Positions 9,260 through 20,827 of a stretch of 64,000 nucleotides of DNA are shown here, piece after piece (within the stretch, counting starts at the first letter, position 1; the number at the start of each line of letters is the position of its first letter). A model generated the notes under the pieces. The model saw only the letters and a list, made by a program, of their open reading frames with translations. It did not search any database and was not told where the DNA came from. This DNA comes from Triplophysa rosa. Taxonomy: Eukaryota; Chordata; Actinopteri; Cypriniformes; Nemacheilidae. Both the position numbers and the translations under genes were made by a program. The stretch is taken from positions 14,200,948 to 14,264,947 of the forward strand of contig NC_079912.1 of NCBI RefSeq assembly GCF_024868665.1, given 5' to 3'.

Positions 9260-10006
9260 CCAATTTTCATTTTATGTGGTTGTACTGCTCCTGTGGTTTA
9301 AAAATAGACCAACAAACTGCATAAACTTTTATCAGGTCCTGTTCTTAGACACACTTTTGTTCTATATGTGTAAACTGTTTACGCAATAGTAATGTTATTT
9401 TAGGCAGAGCACATCTCCTATTTGTATGCCATTCTTACCATCTTTCTAGATGTTTTTAACTCTACTGTTTTTCCATAACTTTTTCTTGTATATTATTTTC
9501 AGTCTAGATTCATCTCTTTATTGTCTTTGTACAGGCACAATGATATAAGTCAAACGTCGTCACTGTTGTGGTTATGAGCAAATGTCTCAAATCTCTTTAA
9601 AGGCAACAATGATAAAGAGGTGTGAAGATATGAGCTGTGATAAGGACAATTGCTTTTCCTTCCCTTATTTCGATAAAGCATTTTTCAAAGATTTCGTTTT
9701 AAAACTGTACAATGCTCTGAGTACTTTTATGCAATTCTTGAGATTTCACAAAAATAGTTGAAATCTGAATAAAGATGGATTTTAACATGTCTAATGTAGG
9801 GTTGGGTATCGTTTTTTTTTTTTCGATACCGGTGCCAAATCGATACCTGTAAAACGGTACCGGTGCCAAAACGGTGCCTGAACCGATACTTTTTAAAAAA
9901 GCCACAAAATGATGGTGGATGACTTAAGAATACCTTTTTATTAGAGAAAAAAATATTTAAATTGAACAATATATTAAAAGTTTAAAGTATACATGAATAA
10001 GTAAAT

Positions 10007-10478
10007 CAGTGTTGGGTAAATTACTCTGAAAAAGTAATTAATTACTAGTTACTAATTACATATTCAATAGTGTAATTAGATTACGGTACAAATTACTCTC
10101 TCCAAAAAGTATTTAATTACTTATTACTAATTACTTTCTATCAACCTTGATTTGTTAAGTGATTCAAGGATAGACATGAAACGACTCTTAATTCATTCAA
10201 ATAAATAATATAAAACTACATAAAGTGGTATTATTAACTGATCAAAGTATTACAAATGTGAGAATTATACATTGAAGCATGGACTTTGAATTTTGATGTC
10301 AGTTCCACTATTGCACACATATACAGTATATTACACAAAGTATTTCGTTTAATTACATCAGAAGTAACTGTAATTAAATTACAGAAAAAAATCGAGTAAT
10401 CCCTTACTTTACTTTTCAAGGGAAATGTAATTAAAATACAGTAACTAATTACTTACTAACTAGTTACACCCAACACTG
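10007..10478. mobile_element. TAATTACT-rich MITE, copy A (nested)
   Basis: Begins CAGTGTTGGGTAA and ends TTACACCCAACACTG. Flanks AAGTAAAT (9999-10006) and AAGTAAAC (10479-10486) match at seven of eight bases, implying an 8-bp duplication. It lies inside the hAT element, so it came later. A second copy lies at 43012 in the opposite orientation. Confidence 0.82.
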
Positions 10479-10740
10479 AAGTAAACACAATAAATACAAA
10501 ACACAACAACAATAAAACCTAACATAAAAACTACAGTAATTTAACAGCTTCAAATTTCAGCAATTCTTTTGCAGAAATACAACCATATTTGCCTTCTCTG
10601 GCAAAATATGACACCTCTCCTGACTTATTGCATGTCCTGAACAGGAGAAAACTCTCTCAGATGGTCTCAGACATTAATATGTTACAAATCGTTTGATCAT
10701 TTGTTAGCATGACTGCAAGATTTACATTTTGCAATTAGCA

Positions 10741-10974
10741 TTACATTAGCCTACTACTAACCTGCGGAAAGGCTGATGTCGTCATCATAACAGAGAGTGC
10801 CAGCTGATGTCCGAAAGCTTTCAAGTTTATTCCGTGTGCCCTGGAATGTTTCATTGGGTTTGACGTGTTTCCCCCTTTACACGCAACCGTTGCAAAACAT
10901 TTGCTGCACGTCGCGGTTTCGGAATTCTTTCGTGTGAAATATAGCCACACTTTAGAGCGTTTAGTTTTAGGCAT
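10741..10974 (-). CDS. BED zinc-finger N-terminus of a hAT transposase
   Basis: Reads MPKTKRSKVWLYFTRK, then ATCSKCFATVACKGGNTSNP and MKHSRAHGINLK. The W-x-YF, C-x2-C, GGNTSN and H-x4-H spacing is the BED zinc finger that opens ZBED and hAT transposases and binds transposon ends. The frame ends after 77 residues without RNase-H-like or dimerisation segments. It is probably a remnant first exon inside the 9797-11420 hAT element. Confidence 0.75.
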   Translation of the reverse strand: MPKTKRSKVWLYFTRKNSETATCSKCFATVACKGGNTSNPMKHSRAHGINLKAFGHQLALSVMMTTSAFPQVSSRLM

Positions 10975-12076
10975 TTTAACTTAAGCGCGTTTAATGTAGC
11001 TAGCTAAGCTAACGGTAACGTTAGACCACCTGCTGCACTGCAGTCAGAGCAAGTGTAGTTGCTGCATTCACGCGCTTCTCGCGATTTGTGCTTTTAATAT
11101 GAAATGAAAACAAATTGGACAGTAACACTGCTACAAAGACGTATTGGATTTGTATCATCAAAGCTTTGTGACGTTCACGTGAGTTTTCTCTTTCAGGATT
11201 TTTTTTCCCGATCATTCTGACGCCCCATGAAAACAGTATTTAATTTTAACCAGCGATCATGCGTGTTGATGAATCTAATGCTTCTTTACGTCCGTGTCAT
11301 GACTCATAGCACCAGAGGACAAATATTTATCAGTTCAGGCATTTAAGTGGCACCGAAATTCGCGTTCTGATTCGGTCCGGTACATACCGGTCATAGGTTC
11401 GGTTTCGGTACCCAACCCTAGTCTAATGTTTATCTGGCTGCATGCTTAACTCGTTGTGGCTAGTATTTTCTAGCTTTGACAGACTACATTTCACAGGAGA
11501 TATCAGTACTGTTGGACTTTAAAGGCAGTCCTGCATGCTCAAAAATTTGCACAGAGACGTTCTCCAAAATTAAACAGAAGTTTTATTATCAGATGTAAAA
11601 AGGTAACAAAGCTTTGGGTTGTCAGACAATCTCCTCACTCCACCACAAGCCAACAACACAAAAAATTCAAAAACACCCATATTTATTAAGTATGTGACGT
11701 CGCTCGTATCTTCTGACTCCTCCTCTGCTTTTTGCTCCCTTTCCACCAATCACCGTGAAGTCCTTTTTCTTAGTTCCTGTAAAATAACATTTCAAAACGT
11801 ATATCCTGTGGTCAATCGCCAGTCCTGAGGAATGTTCTCCAGGACAGTTTCTTTTGGGGAGTGGTCTCCTAGAAACAGTTCCCTGTGGCCGGACAACATA
11901 CCAACATTCTTAACATTCTTTTAGTAAAAAGAAAACACTTAATCATCTAATACTTTTAATTATGTAGCGTTGTTTCTTAATCCTATGATTCATTAAAACA
12001 CATCACAACTCATGATTATACTTAAAACATATGCAGTGGATTGATTCATAACATTTTTATGTGAAAAACACTCTTT

Positions 12077-12092
12077 GTGTGTGTGTGTGTGT
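12077..12092. repeat. Short (TG)n microsatellite
   Basis: About eight TG units in an AT-rich spacer between the hAT element and the first solo LTR. Confidence 0.7.
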
Positions 12093-12467
12093 TGATCTAG
12101 ATAATTTATGGCTCCAACCCCCATTTGCCACAGTAACTATTTTACTGAGTAAGATAGCAAGCACATGACAAAATCACACAGCTTAATGATTTAATGAAAG
12201 AAAACACTTATTGATTATATTGATATTTAAATCATACTTTTATCTGAAAAATATTCCCACAGTACTACACATTCAAGATATTATCATGTTTTTCCATATA
12301 CAATCTAGTAGGCTATTTCTTTGAAAAATATTCCCACCTGAGATATGTACAATATTCACTGTTTTCCTTAGCAGCACCCCAAACCACCGACTTCCAGAAG
12401 AAATGTATACATTTGAAACCGGTATACATTCTCAGAGTGAAAAATCAATATAGAGATCTAAAAGCGT

Positions 12468-12860
12468 TTACCTTTGAGACCTCATACATTTGAAACAAAT
12501 GTCCCAATAATGTGCACCACTTTGCATTAATGCCTCCTTTAGTGTAGGCCAGTTCTCTGCAATCACAATGCTGAAGCCCGTGTGAATTTTGTCGAAGGCA
12601 AATTCACGGCCTGCCTGAAATGGCTTTAAAGTGCCATCACAGGCAATAAAGCATTTCTGTTGATGTAAGGAGAGCTGCTTTACTCCCATCCCCTATCAGA
12701 ATCCTGAGAGTGCAGTTTGAAAGGTGCAGATAAGACTGGATACTGTACACAGGACACAGGGAACGTCTCACTCCACATCTCCCCTTTACCGAAACAGCAA
12801 ATGCCTGCCTGCACGATAAAAGCCCCTTTCCATTATTCATTTTCAATGCAGTCATCTTGG
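12468..12860 (-). pseudogene. Unidentified broken reading frame
   Basis: Two overlapping minus-strand frames (12637-12855 and 12468-12689) read like protein: MTALKMNNGKGLLSCRQAF, LHLSNCTLRILIGDG, then CDGTLKPFQAGREFAFDKIH and AENWPTLKEALMQSGAHYWD. A frameshift near 12690 would join them. Composition looks more protein-like than nearby chance frames, but I do not recognise the family. It could be a transposon protein, a retrocopy or chance. Confidence 0.25.
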
Positions 12861-13062
12861 CCTTAACTCAAAACTTGCACGTTCACATGCAAGACGTTCG
12901 TCATGTGTCATCACACACATTTAATATATAACAAAAAAAACATTAACCTTTAATTCAAAAGAGACAAAAATAATAAATTGCTTTGATTCTTAAAGGAAGC
13001 CCTTTTATTTTTCAGCCTATTCACGTCAAACAAAGAGTGAGTATAGTGCCCTGTCTTCACGT

Positions 13063-13658
13063 TGTCATAAAAGTGTGGCGGGAAGAACCCAGATGCAGGC
13101 AGGAAGAGATGAAGGGGTTAACAGGGTACTTTATTTGACAAAAAAAACCACAAAACAAAAACCAACGAGGGGGTATAACAAAACAAACAGGATACTAAAC
13201 AGGACTTAGACTGACTCACAATAAACTAAGCAAAAACATTACTAGACAAACTAAACTAACACTTACAAAATGTGACAAGACAATCCAAACTGGAGCACAG
13301 GCAAGGGGAAGGGGAAGGGGAAGGGGAAGGGGAAGACAAAACGCACAGGAAACATCCAACGACGACCGCCACCAAAGACACCATGTACAATGCACGAGCA
13401 CAGGACAAAGAAACAAGAGGGTATATATAGGGAAACACAAACGAGGGATAACAACACAGGGCAGGTGTGGGTAATCAAACACTTAGGGAAAGATCACAAG
13501 GAAACGAGAGGAACGGGGCCAATGACAAGACACTGGAGAGAACGTATATTATTGTCCAAAGGACAACAATAAGTTTCTATCCACACATAACCAAAGACCT
13601 TGTCATGGCTCTGCTACAGGACCAAGAAAAACATGACTAAGGAAGCAGAGCCATGACA
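13063..13658 (-). mobile_element. Solo LTR, copy 1 (596 bp)
   Basis: Bounded by TGTCA and TGACA with a perfect 5-bp duplication CACGT on both sides (13058-13062, 13659-13663). On the minus strand it has a TATATATA box (13422-13429 on +) and, near its 3' end, an AATAAA signal (13130-13135 on +), the U3-R-U5 order of an LTR. A GGGGAA tandem at 13302-13334 lies in the presumed R region. Frames inside are not genes. No partner LTR or coding interior is present. Confidence 0.9.
13302..13334. repeat. GGGGAA tandem repeat inside solo LTR copy 1
   Basis: Five to six 6-bp units. The corresponding position of LTR copy 3 holds a different minisatellite, so this part of the LTR seems prone to tandem expansion. 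Confidence 0.85.
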
Positions 13659-14151
13659 CACGTGCTCTAGGAATGATCGGAATTCGGAAATATGAGTTTC
13701 CGAGGTAAAAATGGCACATGAACGCCCTCTGATGTCGCGTTTTCCACTGGGAAGTTGGGAAATAATTTTGATACCCGAGTTCCCGAGATGGGCGGGCCTT
13801 AAACAATCAACTTTGCGATGGGAGAAGGATTTCTGCTGTGACAGATTTAATTGATTATTTTTTCCGCAACAGCTTCATTGCCTTGTCTTGTTGTTAAATT
13901 AGTACATATTTACATATATGAACAACCATTTGAAGCATACTGTATGTTTTATACACTGCGAAAATAGCATGTATTTCACCAATATTGCAGAATAGTCAGC
14001 AAGCTGACTAGTAAAACTATACAGTAGGTTTTATGGTTGAAAACTTACCATATAACATTTTCAAGACACGCAAGCATGAATCTGGCGTCCTCCATTCTTT
14101 CCGACAACAAAGCACTTGAACACAACCAGCTCAGAATCATGACATCAGAAG

Positions 14152-14733
14152 TAGGGTTGGGAATCGTTTCAATTTTATCGATTCCGATTCCAATTCTGAT
14201 TCTGCTTATCGATTTCGATTCTTATCGATTCCCAGTTTCGATTCCACAGTTGAAGTAAAACATTTAGATATCAACCTGTATGGTCATTTAGCCTGCTTAT
14301 TGACTTGTTTGCAATATATATATATATATGTATATATATTTATGAGCAGCGTTTTGTGTATATTTACACATAGAAACACACCTTTTCTGATTTATTACAA
14401 TTTGTACTATACTGTTGAACTACATCATGGTTAAAGTGCAGTTACTATAATGCAACTATGGTTAATTTGTGATTCCTGTGCTTTACTGCAAATTCTATAG
14501 CTAAACTATGCTCACTATAGTAAAAAATATCGATAATTTCCATAAGGGCTTTTATTGAGATATCAGCAGATCATGCAACGGATGTACTTTTCTGAAAATA
14601 TGCACACAGGAATTGATAAGAGGAATTCAAATTTTAATCTCAAGTATCCGATTCCTATTCCTTTCGATTCCGATCTGATTCCTAGCCTTTCGATTCCGAT
14701 TCCAAATTGGAATTGATTTTCGATACCCAACTA
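14152..14733. mobile_element. Non-autonomous hAT element with 8-bp target duplication
   Basis: Ends TAGGGTTGGGAATCG and CGATACCCAACTA, flanked by ATCAGAAG at 14144-14151 and 14734-14741, a perfect 8-bp duplication. The interior is rich in GATTCCGATTC-like motifs and has a short TA run near 14317. The ends resemble those of the 9797-11420 element, so a related transposase probably moved both. Confidence 0.88.
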
Positions 14734-14741
14734 ATCAGAAG

Positions 14742-17011
14742 TGGGAAAGATCAAATTTCCGAGAGCATGTGAAGGCAGCATTACTAGCATTACAGCATTA
14801 CTGTTTTCGTTCTCGCAGTCCGATCGGCGTATGACATCAATGGACCGCGAGAGCGAACCGAGAGCAGACTGTTTAGTATGCTTTCGAATTGCTCTCGCGA
14901 TATTTGGATACCACACGTCGATGGGTATGCGTAGCGCCGTTTTAAGTCGAACACAGATAATTCCGTGTTTACAAGTCGAAACTAGTTTTACCCGCACGTG
15001 AACGCTATTTACAAGTCTCATAGAACGGGAAAAGCGCAAGCTTCCGCGTGTCACGTGATCACACTGTGCACGAAGAAAAGTCATTCCACTTGCTTCCGAC
15101 TACTTTTCGTTACATCCAATTACATCCTGTCATCTAACGTTAGGGGTTTGCAGCTTATTGTGGGTAAGTAAATGTGACAGGATTTATTTTCTTATTGCTC
15201 CTGTAAAGCATTTTTTGATACTTAAAAATTTTCAATGACTTTATGTCATTGAAATACCTTCAAATGTATTGTTGCAAAAAGTGACAAAACTGAACAGTGT
15301 GGGTTTACTGACAAATGTTTTGTTTAGATAATATGTTTCAGTATAGTTTATAATGTCTGTCATCTAATTCTGCATATTGTCCATATTAGCATTGTTTGGA
15401 GAAATGTTTCTTTGTAATTTCTATTTATTTCTGTTTTTATTAAAGTAAAACCAGGTTTATTACTATTACTTATTACTATTGAATCTACATATATATTGAT
15501 AGAGATATATTAGGTCTATCCAAACACGCGCATAATGACAACACAAAAGAACACAGTCTAACATAATATGACTTTATAGTTATTTACTCATTGTTTTACT
15601 TGTTGTTATACATAAACCATGAACTATTACTACAGATGGTCAAATTTCATCAAACTGATTCGAGTACTGATGGATGTCCTCTTTATGCAAACGCCGGCCT
15701 CTGAGGCAGTACCTGAGGACGATGGCCTTTCTGACTGCAACACTTCTCCGCTCTCCCCTGCTGGCACCCGTGCATTGTCTTTGGTCGATATTAACCAACG
15801 TTTCATATCGACAAATAAAAATATCCTAAACTTAAAGCATGAAAAATAATCTGCCTGCACATATGGGAATTATGACGGGTGTGTGGAGCACGTCATTCAC
15901 TTAACCAGCCACACCAAAGCAAACAGAAGATTATATGTTTATTTATATCAAAGGTCTATTTGTGTATTCCCGATCCTGCCCACTCCCGCTGACATTTTTT
16001 CCTGTCCCGTTCCAGTCACGTGATTAATAGTGATTTTGTCTAAATCGCGGGAATCCCCCAAAAATGTCAGCCTCTACTTTGAATGTCAGATTAAATTTGT
16101 GGAACAGTTTCATTCCTAAATACGAGACATAGACATTAATAAGAAATAACTGCATATTCAAGATGGACAATGATGATCATAATAGTTATACTATATGAAA
16201 ATGATACAAAGAGCATTAACATATGATTATGCAAAATGGTGTCTAATGAAATATGTTTTAACATAATTATTAACGTCTTTGATAATGACATAACCATGCT
16301 GATAATTCCCTAATGCTTTGTGAATACACCAGAAGCGGTTAAAACAAGTTGACAAGACAGAAAAAATGTTACTACGGCCAAAAAAGTGTCAACGTCTCTG
16401 TTTAAAACATGCGCTGAGGAAGACAATAGACTCGATTTGTTACACATTGTGACTCTTATGTGTGTCTACGATTAGCTGAAACTGGTACATTTTCTGAAAC
16501 ACAAAAAGCCAATTATCACTTCTGTGAGATGTAATGCTTAGCTCCTCATTCAGTGCTTTTTATTCAGTAGAAGTTAAACGATAAATTTATACTTATCCTG
16601 ACAGGCATTCTGGATGAAACCAAGAAATGAATGAATGAATGGAAGCTTAGTAATGTTGTGATTAATTAACAGTTTCATTAATGAGTCAATAACCAGATCT
16701 CTTTTATATGTCACACACCCAATGGTCAAAAAAGAAACTGTTCATTAGTTACCATGGTTGGTTTTATATGGGGAACATTTTTCATAAATGAACAAAAGTC
16801 ATAAATAATCAATTTGCAAATGGTTTTGGTTTGAAATTAGGTGGCACAGTAGTTAATATCCCTGTTTTTTGTGACAAAACTTTGGGATTGGACATTTTGC
16901 AAACTAATTATCTAATATCAATCATATGCTGGAGATTGTACAATAAAGAGCTGAAGCAGGAGATGGAGTATATAAGGATGCAGTATATTTTTAAAGTTTC
17001 AGAATAATACA
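14742..17011. other. Non-coding spacer
   Basis: AT-rich sequence without a supportable gene. A frame at 15619-15849 (+) contains the string TPASEAVPEDDGLSDCNTSP and could be a fossil exon or transposon piece, but I cannot identify it. CACGTGA motifs near 14993 and 15050 are noted without assignment. Confidence 0.4.
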
Positions 17012-17100
17012 CAGTTTTCACTTGCTACTCTGCAATTTATGCGAAACTTGCGACCATAGTTGGCTAACGATGCTTTTGGGAAACGCACCCCAGAGTGGTT
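17012..17100 (-). repeat. GTGCGTTTCCCAAAAGCATC-type element end
   Basis: The complement of GGGGTGCGTTTCCCAAAAGC and ATCGTTAGCCAACTATGG is at about 17055-17093. The same end occurs on the plus strand at 30983. Immediately upstream, GTTTTCACTTGCTACTCTGC and AATTTATG match the arm of the compound palindrome at 19232. Confidence 0.6.
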
Positions 17101-17327
17101 GATAGTGTGCATGTGCAGCTATTAGCACATCGTGCAATAATGATTATCAAAGTAGTACTGCAAACCCAGAGTGGGAATAGATCTATCTAGCCATCTATAT
17201 AGACAGCTAATCCATTATGATCCTTTTCGTCATTAATAGCTTGAGTAATATTACTTGCATTACATTTATGTATTTTTCTCCAGAGAGACTCTGGAGTGTA
17301 TGCAAGGTATCGGTAGTTTGTTTTCTA

Positions 17328-17366
17328 GGATCGAACCCATGACGGAATGCTTTTCCGTTTGAGCTA
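17328..17366 (-). repeat. tRNA-derived SINE head
   Basis: On the minus strand, TAGCTCAAACGG (A-box-like) is followed by GGTTCGATCC (B-box) about 17 bases later. This is the internal Pol III promoter layout of a tRNA-derived SINE. The acceptor stem and cloverleaf are not complete, so it is not called a tRNA gene. Confidence 0.6.
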
Positions 17367-17550
17367 CGGGAACACTATACTTTATTACGTATCCATACAA
17401 AAATATACTATGCTTTTAAAATATTCAAAGGCACTGTTTGTTTATACATCTCAAGAAAGAAGAGCTCCAATCTCAGTTTTTTCCTGCTCCCTCTCCAAGT
17501 TTACCGCCGTTCCATTCTGACACTTACATTCAGTCAACAATCGGCCTTCT

Positions 17551-17631
17551 ACACACACACACACGCACACGCGCACGCACACGCGCACGCGCACACGCAC
17601 ACGCACACACACACACACACACACGCACGCA

Positions 17632-17663
<32 letters not shown>

Positions 17664-17669
17664 CACACA
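17551..17669. repeat. (CA)n / (GCAC)n microsatellite
   Basis: About 119 bases of CA with regular CGCA interruptions. The long frames of alternating Cys-Val or Thr-His here are repeat artefacts. Confidence 0.95.
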
Positions 17670-17689
17670 GGCTTTGGTTGACTATCCCC

Positions 17690-17935
17690 GTGGGGACAGT
17701 CCATAGGCGTAATGTTTTTATACTGTACAAACTGTATATTCTATCCCCTATCCCTAACCCTATCCCTAAACCTAAAGATCATAGAACACTTTTAGCATTT
17801 TTAGATTTGTAAAAAATATTGTTCTGTACAATTTATTAGCTTTTTTGCCCCTGGGGACCACAATTTTGGTCCCCACGGTGACACGAGTCCCCATGTGTTG
17901 GTGTGTATTCAGGTTTAGGTCCCCACCGGGATATA
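17690..17935. repeat. GTGGGGAC-ended MITE between two CA repeats
   Basis: Starts CCCCGTGGGGACAGTCCATA and ends GGTCCCCACCGGG. It contains the CCCTAACCCTATCCCTAAAC stretch I associate with a widespread teleost element. Microsatellites flank it on both sides. Confidence 0.6.
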
Positions 17936-17944
17936 CAAACATGA

Positions 17945-17992
17945 ACACACACACACACACGCACACACACATGTACGCGCACACACACACGC
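17945..17992. repeat. (CA)n microsatellite
   Basis: Interrupted CA run directly after the GTGGGGAC-ended element. Confidence 0.9.
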
Positions 17993-18527
17993 ATTACACG
18001 GCCTTGATTCCCTGGCTGAATTTATGAGTCCTCTGATCCCTATCTGCTCCATCCTAGTCTGTCACCGCCTGTACTTCCCGCATTGGCATTTCACTCAACA
18101 CTACCAGAAATTGCAGAGACGCTTTGCAACACAACTGCGACAATGAGTGGTTATAAAAGAACAATATCAGAATACTAAACTGCCTATTTGTGTCCAAAGC
18201 TGCGCTTTAGACGTTCAAATATCGATTACACTGTCACTTGTGCGGAAAAGGGCTGATCTTTTTCTGACTAATTTGTAGGAAAATGCACCTTGTGGCACCT
18301 CCCTTGACACAGTGTTTATTCAGCAGAAATAATTGGTAATGCTGCATAATATCCAAAAGGAGACGTGAGGAGAATGATCATGGACACGTCTCATTTTCAT
18401 GCCGGGGCCGGTAACGTCTCATGCATTTTTATGCAGTACAGGAGCAGTACAACCGATAATGTTCAGTAATTAAAAACTCATGAATGGGTGAAAAGGAGCC
18501 TTTCCTAAACTTATTGCTCATTTTTTA

Positions 18528-18572
18528 AAGGGATAGGTCACACAAAAATGAAAAATCTTTCGTTATTTTTCC
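18528..18572. repeat. Left-end fragment of the palindromic MITE
   Basis: AAAGGGATAGGTCACACAAA followed by AATGAAAAATC matches the terminal arm of the palindromic family. The rest is absent. Confidence 0.5.
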
Positions 18573-19223
18573 ACCATTATGTTGAGCTCAGTAAATGCCA
18601 ATTCTTCTGCAAAAAAAGAACTGTCTGATTGATTACCTCAAATTTGACTATCTTAATCTCAATTTAATTATCATAATTTTGGATGGCTAAACAAATTACA
18701 ACCCAATAAACGAATGACAACAGGCACCGCATGGAGAGCAGAAAACAGGCCGGATGTCCTTCAACTCATCCTACAAGAAAGCTACAGCAGGAATGATCCA
18801 ATCTAAAAGAACGTGCATGATCCGGAGCAATTTCTTTAAAATCACTAGGATTCGACTAAGTCGCAGTTAGTGATCCTAAAATAATGGGTGTTGTCATGGA
18901 CAAAAGAATGAGGCAAAATAAATCCACAGAATCCGCGCTTCTGCTCCAGAGCACACAAGGGTATTTTCCTTCCATCTGACATTAGGACTGTAAATCCGGG
19001 CCACGGCTGATGTTTACTGCCGCTGTCCACACTTCCTGTCTGATCCATTTGTGTACACAATGCTGCGCTGGCTTAGGCTGAAGCTGTTGTCTTTTGCTAG
19101 CACTGCATAACTGAAGAAATAGTAGAGATGAAGAAAACTCATCCCCTTTGGATGTCAGGTGGGACCAGATGTGGGCATGTTTATGTTCACAGGTTGATGT
19201 TTTTTTGAGACCTTCTAGAATCC

Positions 19224-19822
19224 CATTACAATGTTTTCACTTGCTACTCTGCAATTTATGTGTAGATTTCATAGTTTTATCCTTGTCTTAAAATACTACG
19301 GATCTCTATAAATATATGATTACACTTTACTATGGTCATTTGAAGGCATAGTTCACTCAAAAATGAAACTTCTTTCATCGTTTATTCACCATTTTTTCAT
19401 TTCAAACCTGTATGACTTTCTTTCTTCTGCAGAACACAGAAGAATATATTTTGAAGAATGTTGGTAACCAAAAACTCTTGATCCCTTTAAACATCTATTG
19501 TATGGAAACAAAACCAATGCAAGTCAATGGGTACCGCTGTTGTTTTGTTACCGACGTTATTTAAAACATATTTTTTGTGTTCTGCTAAAGAAGGAAAGTC
19601 ATGCTGGTTTGAATTGACAAGAGCTTGAATAAGTTATGACAGAATTTTCATTTTTGAGTGAACTGTGCCTTTAAATGACCATAGTAAAATGTAACCATAT
19701 TTTTATAGTGACCTTTAATATTTTAAAACAAGGATAAAATGATGAAATCTACACATAAATGCACTTGTAGAGTACCAAAAATAAGTGAAAACACCGTAAA
19801 ACGTTGTAATGGAATTAGATTT
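19224..19822. mobile_element. 600-bp compound palindrome with MITE core
   Basis: Outer arms of about 110 bases (19224-19333 and 19695-19822) are inverted copies: CCATTACAA-GTTTT, TTTATGTGTAGATTTCAT, TTTTATCCTTGTYTTAAAAT, TTACAYTTTACTATGGTCAT. They run into the palindromic MITE core (about 19334-19685), whose arms are also inverted. The whole unit is one near-continuous hairpin centred near 19523. Confidence 0.75.
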
Positions 19823-20827
19823 AACTATAGGAAAAACATCTCTTTAAGTAAGAGTGAAGTAATCTTAAACCATTTCAACATTTAATGAAAACGATTTGTA
19901 TAATTTATTACATAAATACCAACTATGGCTCAGTTGTTAAATCATTTCAATAAACAATGTTGTGTTTTCAGATCATTCAAGGTTTAGAAGGGAATATTGG
20001 GTTACTAATGTAACAAAATATAAGACATCATGTGTGAAAACAAAAAATAAATAGTAGCAAAAACTGATTTGGTTGTGCATTTATAATAAATAATGCAAAG
20101 TGGTCTGTCATTTAATTCCAAATACATCCAAATAAGTGGACAATTGGAGACTTACTGGAAATTATATTATGTAAATACTCTGTAAAAATAAATCTTTATT
20201 TAGAGAGAGTGTGAAAATGCTCAATTCTTTTGAAGTACACAGCGCCAAAAGTTAAGTAAACACATTTATTCAGTTAAACATTGGTTTTCTAGCCTATCAA
20301 TCTTATATTGTTGGTTGTGTGGTGAAATAATCCTCCAAGCTCCTGTTGCTTGAATGATCAGTCAGCGACAGCTATGGAAAGTCAATGTCTGAGGTTTTTC
20401 CTGTGAGCTTTTGTCGTGAGTAATCCAGCTGGATGTGATGATGATTCTGGACGCTTGCAGTGTGAGCATCCAGCGTTCTCTTTTCCTGGTTTTTCATCCA
20501 TGTAATCCCATTCTGCCATAATCAGCCCAGGATTTCATTTCATCAGTATTTAAAACCCTTAGAGTCGGTTCTCTAGTATGCTGTCCTTCACGTTTTTCAT
20601 TTCTCTCTTTTGCATTTTCAGACGGGGTGATGAGTTTTGGTCTGTCACTTGGATTGTGCACTGAGAAATATGCCACTATAGGCATTAAAATGGGTACATC
20701 ACATTGTAGGCATGGAGCAAAGTGGTGTGAAGTGGCTAAAACCTGCTTTTATTTGTGGTATACTAGAGTCTCGACAGTCCAATTGACTTCAGCTGAGTTT
20801 GGCGTTTAATGCTAACTAACAACACTA

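Larger units (their letters stand above)
9797..11420 (-). mobile_element. hAT transposon remnant with 8-bp target duplication
   Basis: The ends TAGGGTTGGGTATCG and CGGTACCCAACCCTA are inverted repeats. The flanks 9789-9796 and 11421-11428 are both GTCTAATG, a perfect 8-bp duplication as hAT transposases make. Inside are a BED-finger frame on the minus strand and a nested MITE. The catalytic hAT transposase exons are not visible, so it is defective at 1.6 kb. Confidence 0.88.

Noticed and set aside
13216..13572. Pro-Ser-Phe-rich frames
   Set aside because: Caused by the GGGGAA tandem inside solo LTR copy 1.
17740..17780. Telomere-like CCCTAACCC/CCCTAAACC stretch
   Set aside because: The units are irregular and form part of a GTGGGGAC-ended MITE, so there is no telomeric array.
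17438..17812. Long frames of Thr-His or Cys-Val repeats
   Set aside because: Translation of CA microsatellite, open by composition alone.
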